DNA from: Plakobranchus ocellatus
Lineage: Eukaryota; Mollusca; Gastropoda; Plakobranchidae
Direction: 5' to 3'
DNA length: 23,360 nt
NCBI GenBank assembly: GCA_019648995.1
Contig: BLXT01000981.1
Span: forward strand, 871,943-895,302
Below the pieces are notes generated by a model that did no database searches, was not told the DNA's origin, and saw only the letters and a program-made list of their open reading frames with translations. Position numbers and translations under genes: made by a program. Positions 18,503 to 23,360 of this stretch are shown here, one piece after another. Each line of letters starts with the position of its first letter. Within the stretch, counting starts at the first letter, position 1.

Positions 18503-20747
18503 TCAAAATTCATACAGAAAAAGAATTAAGCAATAAAAGTTGCAATAAATAAGCAAACTGATATCTTACAAAGAATTTTTTTTAATGTAAGATGCATGAG
18601 CTTATTGCTCAACGCTATTTATATTTCAATTTAAAATATAAAGTTTCATTGTTTTCAGCATCGCTTTTACATATCATGCAACTAACCAGAGCAAATGAAT
18701 ACAAAATGTGTTGTTGAATAGAAGCTTTTGACAAACAATGAACTTTTATTGACATATAAAAATTCAAATAGTCATACAATTTTCAATACCTCTGCACCAA
18801 GAATGCACATTCATCTTTGAACTGCTAACATCATGCTTCTTCTTTTCAGACAGCAATTAAAAAAAAATGTTGACCTGACATTGCATATGAACTAGCACAA
18901 ACAGTAGTATTAAATTGCAAAACGATAAGATACAATTTTTTTTCTTTAGAGTCTCATGACGTAACCACAAGTTTATCACCAAACCAAAAGAAGCAAGATT
19001 GTAATATTGATAAATCATTTCCTTGAACATAATTTTAAAAAGGTAAATTGTAAATACCTGTGCATGAAAATGGTATCAACAACATATAATTTCCGTCAAT
19101 GTGCAGAGAGAAGAATATATTTAGAATATTGAAAAGCAAGCAGACAAGGTGGAAATTTACAAATGACAGCAGTAAGATAAAACCTATGAGAGCTGAAAAA
19201 TCCCCTCTCATAAACCTAAAATACCATGACTACACAGCTTGAGTGCCAACATTTCAGCAGCCATCGCATTTGTATCTGTCAACATACATGTTTTCCCAAT
19301 ATATCTAGACCAAAAGTTCATTCCCATGAGAAAATCTCTACTTTTAGCTTTAATTAATTACAAAGCATATCGAGCAAAATGAAATTTTTTACTCTCATCT
19401 CAATTTCTAATTCAATCACATAAATAAGAAAGAATCTATGATTTGATACCTTTTGTTTCCATACATCTTTACAAGAGTAATTTCTGCTACCTCCAACAAA
19501 TTAACCTTTAGACATATTATGGAGTTGGGTTTTTTTTTTTTTTTTTGCCCTAAGTCACTACCGCTAGGACCTCTACTAGCCTGGGCCTACTTTTTTATCT
19601 CCTGTCTAAATTTATTTCTAATACATGTTGCCTGCATGCCTGTTCCTAGCAAGGTGCTTTTCCCCACCTAAATATTTGTTTGTTTACAAAATACTTAAGC
19701 TTGTGATAAATATATGGCTCTTTTTACACGCAACAGAAAGCACATACCTGGATAAATTGTGTCTCCTTTGCCTTTTTCGATTAAAAAGAGATCATAAAAT
19801 TAACATATAAATATGCCACTGCAGTGTACACACCGTTTGTCTCATTGTTTTCAACGTTCTCATATGAGAATGCATATATACATCTAGATACTAATTTAAA
19901 TATGATATTTTTACTAATGTGAGAAGTTGGTACATCCAAATTTTTTGAAGTACCATGATTTGTTTCAACCTTTTTTGGACTTCTCTAGTTCAAATTTAGA
20001 GCCAAAATATTAAGGGAAAATAACAAAGAAATTATTCGACGTCCAATTCCATAGAAAAGTCGCTGAGTGTAATACATTTATTAATTTCAGAATGACATCT
20101 CAAAACTTATCTGTCTCTTAATCACTAAGAAACAAAGCCCTTGACTTATTTTTTCTTTTTTTTTTTTCTATTCAATGGAGAAGGTAATAATACTCTCCAC
20201 CAATGCCCTTCTGCTTTCAAAGTCTTTCTGGGTTCCTGGACATCCCTAATTGGACAAAATATTAAGTAAAAGTTAGGCAAAATCAACATTTAACAACCTC
20301 TCTCATGTATGTGACATTTACCAAGCACCATATAAGTACAATTTCTTCAGTTCATGAATATTCAGGGCTAATATTTTAATATTACTATGATAATTGTGGT
20401 GTGAAAATAAACACTTTATAAATTATAGATTTTTTAAACTTTGCAAAATTTGTGCTTTCCTATATACCTACATTCATAGATTTAGGGGCTCAATGGAAAA
20501 ATCAGATATTGCTCAATTGGCAGCTTTTGAGATATTTTACTTTTAATATTTTAAATTAGTCAGATCATTATTTTAAAAGAATGCTATTTCAAAATGCTGA
20601 CATTATTGTAACTATCGGGATTGATCTCACTGTGCAAGTTTTACCCTTAATGAAGGGAGATAACCAAAGCTTTTCCACTGCGCCATTCATATGTACAAAT
20701 TTTACATGTTAAAGCACATATTTTGCCTATAATAAACAATTATATAC

Positions 20748-20750
<3 letters not shown>
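18502..20750. other. AT-rich stretch, no gene seen
   Basis: About 2.2 kb without a supportable gene on either strand. Short T runs (19531-19547, 20153-20167) and many TTTATT hexamers are present. This could be a long 3' untranslated or intronic region of a minus-strand gene, but no stop codon or exon shows this. Confidence 0.55.

Positions 20751-20803
<53 letters not shown>
20751..20803. repeat. (TA)26 microsatellite
   Basis: A pure TA run of about 26 units. It is self-complementary and cruciform-prone. Confidence 0.95.
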
Positions 20804-20805
<2 letters not shown>

Positions 20806-22089
20806 TTTTCCATCTAAAAAAAAAACTGTACTTTTTCCCCCTGACGTTGATTTAGAACTACACTTCAAAGTGGCTGATATTATTGATGAATACAATTGAC
20901 ATATATATTGACAGTGTATGAACAAATTGTTTTTGTACCTTGGTGAATCCACATGGTCCATAGCTGTGATTCAATGCTGAATATGAAGCATTCAATTAAA
21001 GAATACTTAGATTTGTACAAACTGTATCATATTTTGAAATTCATAATTTTTCTGATGTAAACTTTTTTTTCTCAAGACTTAATGGCATTTTAAGACTTAA
21101 AACTAAACTATATCATAAATATATCCATTATATTTCTCGGATAGAAAAATATTTTTCAATAAAAATGATGTATAGACGGACATAATATCTACTGCCCTCA
21201 CTATTCTACTTGCCTCGTTGTTTCACACCCAAAAAATGCTTTTTGATGCTTTAGAACAGTAAAAAGTAATACTAATTTAAGCTTTTTCTTTCACTTTAAC
21301 TAGCTGTTATGGTTGACGTATCTAAGACGGATGGAGTAAAAAAAAGGGCTGTATTTTACGATGCTTTCATTTGGTTATGGATTCTGAATTTTGCAAACAA
21401 TTTTATTAGAGATTGATTTGGTCATTACAAGGATTGTACCAATACACTACGTAACTAAGTACCAAAGAATATTCGAATTGTCTGTGTCTGTCAATTGAAA
21501 CTGGGATAAGGAACTTATGGTGGCCTAATTATAAATTTGAAGAACAGAAAATCGCCGTAACAGTCATGAAATCTGTGCTCTGTATATGTTGATTCTTCTT
21601 TTGGCTCACCTTCCAGAACTCCTGTTTTAATCCTCTTCCATAAAGCTGTATTTTAATATAAAAATAAACATTTTTCATATTTCACAACTTGCAAAAATGA
21701 AAAAAACAAAAAAAAACAAACATGGACTATCATGGACCACTTTGGCCTGTGATCATTATTTTTCATTGCTGTTTTCTATGCTTCTTACTGTTGCAACTTT
21801 TAAGCACAATGCAAACTTTTTTTTGTTGAAAATCTAATGACCCTCAACCAAGATAGGGCAATCATGCAATGGGCAGGCTGCAGATCAGTATGCTAGATAG
21901 TGGACCAGAAGGAGGGAAACTTAAGCAACCACGTCTCGTCTCACTCAATGGGCTGGGTGGGCAATGCCCAACCAGATTGGCGGGGGCCTGACCAGCCTAC
22001 AAAGACCGTAATAAATTAATTGATTAAAAAAATAGGCCTATATTAGTTTTTACAAAAATAGAGAGAGAAATAACAGTGAATAATCCTCT
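20804..22089. other. mostly AT-rich stretch with a GC-richer patch at 21880-22010
   Basis: No gene is supported. The patch at about 21880-22010 is clearly GC-richer than its surroundings and contains a near-perfect inverted repeat, so it is probably a fragment of a repeat. TAGGCCTA occurs at 22033-22040. Confidence 0.55.
21953..21975. repeat. near-perfect 23-bp palindrome
   Basis: CTGGGTGGGCA and TGCCCAACCAG are inverted arms of 11 bases with a single mismatch, separated by one base. They lie inside a GC-richer patch in AT-rich DNA. Confidence 0.85.
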
Positions 22090-22400
22090 CTCTTCTATGA
22101 CGTAAAATCCCAACATAGACGTGGCGCGCTCAACTACTACTATGCCGAAGGTCGCGGCCGCCGGCTTCTGGCTTACCGTAGTTGAAGCTCGTCCAACCAA
22201 CTTTACAGCGATACGTAATATACAAGCAAAAAGCGAGAGGCACGATCTGGGCCGTGATCAAGAAAAGCACTGTCATGTTCTTTTCATCAGACAAGAAGGC
22301 AGGGCATGCCCGTACACTTTCGCTTCCTTGCCCCATCGTCCCTGTCCGGGAATTTCCGTGACATAATCACTTTCCGACTTGTGTTTCGCTGCACAGCGGC
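22090..22400. promoter_or_regulatory. GC- and CpG-rich patch, possible promoter / first exon
   Basis: This stretch is much richer in G, C and CpG than the kilobases around it (for example GCGGCCGCCGGC at 22154-22165). It contains a CRE-like TGACGTAA at 22098-22105 and GGCGCGC near 22124. Open frames run across it on both strands. It may be a promoter with a first exon on the minus strand. Confidence 0.35.
22177..22336 (-). CDS. candidate first coding exon, membrane-anchor-like N terminus
   Basis: Read on the minus strand, the first ATG after an in-frame stop lies at 22336-22334 in a strong context (GGGACGATGG: A at -3, G at +4). It opens 53 codons that end at a good donor, TACG|GTAAGC, in phase 1. 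Residues 21-42 (MTVLFLITAQ, then IVPLAFCLYITY) are hydrophobic enough for one membrane helix. They are preceded by a polar N terminus with an NMT glycosylation-type site and followed by a basic stretch, YRCK. I do not recognise the protein and cannot place a second exon. The plus-strand frame across the same bases is an alternative but has weaker signals. Confidence 0.35.
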
Positions 22401-22596
22401 AGGTTACTCTTTTGTTTGCAAGCCCTTAAATTATTAAATAAATAATGAGGTATGATTGTCGTCAAACGTTTCAAAAATTAAGTTTCACGCAACCTGAACG
22501 TATAATAATATATTTTTTATAAGTAATCATGCTCCACACACTAAAAGTTAATAAATGGGCCAAGAAGGCTAACTTCTAATTATTCGAACCAATTAC

Positions 22597-22749
22597 CGGT
22601 ACATGTTATAGGGACGGCTGTCAACTAAGAGTAGATTATCATTTTTTTGTTCCATTAGCTTCTCCCAACAAGAAGTTGGGAGTGTGATGAGCGCGCTTGC
22701 CCTATGCCCTGTGAGGTCTGTGATACTGACAGGATCATAAAGTTCATGA
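22597..22749 (-). CDS. candidate exon, start of rhodanese domain of a DUSP8/16-like MAP-kinase phosphatase
   Basis: Read on the minus strand, an acceptor with a good pyrimidine tract (CCTTCTTTCAG) opens a 153-base exon ending at CCG|GTAATT. The encoded end, WEKLMEQKNDN then LLLVDSRPYN, resembles the N-terminal rhodanese/CH2 region of dual-specificity phosphatases. DUSP16 has LLIDSRPFVEYN there and DUSP8 a similar VIDSRSFVEYN. In those enzymes this domain docks p38 and JNK and a separate C-terminal domain removes phosphate. The exon needs an upstream exon for its start codon. No catalytic-domain exon (HCxAGxSRS) is visible in the window, so the gene would extend beyond it. A coincidental or pseudogene match is possible. 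Confidence 0.45.
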
Positions 22750-23173
22750 CTGAAAGAAGGCCATTTTCTTGATGGCCTATTTCCAGGATTAGATTTACAA
22801 ATTAACAATGGCAGCTTTTTCTAGTGACGATGTAAATCAATTGAATGGCAATATGAAACTATTATGCGGACTTAGAATTTCAGTGTCTTTGAGGAGAGTT
22901 TAGTAACATATATTATTTTCACGTGCAAATTATTCTTTGTTGAGATTATCATCGAAGCTACTGATTTCAATTCCATTTAAGGCTTGCCAGTTGTGTTGAT
23001 CTGGATAGCTATTTCTAAATGTAGGCCAAAGTGATTCCAAAAGGCTCCTGATGAATTGAGCTCAACGTCAATCTATAGAACTTGCAAACTTTGTGGTAAT
23101 GAACACATTAAACGATATTTTGCTACATTCATTTTGCGACAGGAGCCTAGAAGAAAAATTAGAAATTAAGAGA
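22750..23173. other. AT-rich stretch, no gene seen
   Basis: No open frame of note on either strand. If the phosphatase-like exon is real, this is its upstream intron. Confidence 0.5.
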
Positions 23174-23243
23174 CCGGGACCTGAACCCCCACCAGAAACT
23201 CTGTCCTGGACCATGCTGGGGGCTTACTGGCCCCAAGACCCCC
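23174..23243 (-). repeat. G-rich hairpin-module repeat
   Basis: On the minus strand three successive modules share a GGGTC/GGTCC/GGTTC core. GGGGTCTTGGGGCC is paired with AAGCCCCCAGC, then come GGTCCAGGACAGAG and GGGGGTTCAGGTCCCGG. Each can form a short stem. Runs of such GGTCCAGGGG-type modules are a dispersed repeat I recall from several marine invertebrate genomes. The family name is not known to me. Confidence 0.5.
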
Positions 23244-23348
23244 TGCCTATTGGAGGTATGCCCAACTAATTCTCACACCCACGAGCCGCCGCTGAACTTA
23301 AGGGACTGTTCAACTATAATGTTATACCTTTTTCAGGACCTTTTAAAT

Positions 23349-23360
23349 CCCCCCCCCCCC
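23349..23360. repeat. C12 homopolymer at window edge
   Basis: A run of at least 12 C reaches the right edge of the window in otherwise AT-rich sequence. It may be a real poly-C tract or sit next to an assembly difficulty. Confidence 0.8.

Noticed and set aside
20740-20961. 73-codon minus-strand frame
   Set aside because: Its C-terminal third is Tyr-Ile from the (TA)n tract and the remainder has no recognisable character.
20938-20962. Possible 25-base micro-exon on the minus strand (CACAG acceptor, GTACAA donor) that would fit the phase of the exon at 22177-22336
   Set aside because: The signals are too short and weak and no further exon follows. It is not listed as a feature.

Overview
This window is eukaryotic. 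It is AT-rich, its genes are split by GT-AG introns, and it carries many simple repeats, mostly (CT)n, (TA)n and poly-T. The intron sizes, the tRNA-derived and LINE-type repeat remnants and the frequent TAGGCCTA palindrome suggest an invertebrate. A lophotrochozoan, perhaps a gastropod mollusc, is my best guess, but nothing here proves the species. I see no rRNA gene, no intact tRNA gene and no CRISPR array.

Layout, left to right. Positions 1-1570 hold a long (CT)n tract and AT-rich sequence with a possible TATA promoter. Positions 1571-3706 (+) hold a two-exon gene for a 472-residue protein that I do not recognise. It is Ser-rich with two basic patches, a KEN motif and a C-terminal RVxF-like PP1-docking motif, and an AATAAA follows. 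Positions 3800-6260 are non-coding, with a (GC)n(GA)n tract and a TA/CT microsatellite cluster. Positions 6264-6560 look like a promoter, with a CCAAT box, three TGCGCAT elements and a TATA-like box. Positions 6921-14129 (+) hold the best-supported gene: eight exons that join in phase into a 443-residue F-box protein collinear with vertebrate FBXO39 (442 residues, from memory). AATAAA signals follow at 14334-14387.

The right third is mostly non-coding. It holds a 5'-truncated LINE-type endonuclease fragment (16323-16616), a tRNA-derived SINE-like element (about 16632-16880), a (CT)n tract, a roughly 360-bp direct duplication (17498-17864 and 18054-18412), a T43 run and a (TA)26 tract. At the right end are two candidate minus-strand exons. 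One, at 22177-22336, sits in a GC-rich patch and encodes a membrane-anchor-like N terminus. The other, at 22597-22749, reads like the start of the rhodanese domain of a dual-specificity MAP-kinase phosphatase. Hairpin-forming G-rich repeat modules lie at 23174-23243.

How the genes could work together: the F-box protein should be a substrate-recruiting subunit of an SCF (SKP1-CUL1) ubiquitin ligase. The unknown protein has degron-like and phosphatase-docking motifs, but no link between the two genes can be shown from sequence. If the minus-strand phosphatase exon is real, the rest of that gene is outside the window or across a very long intron, and the two plus-strand genes might then be nested antisense within it. 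I found no convincing novel multi-gene system. The most interesting items are the unknown Ser-rich protein, the A-tract splice acceptor in the F-box gene, the 360-bp duplication and the minus-strand exons.
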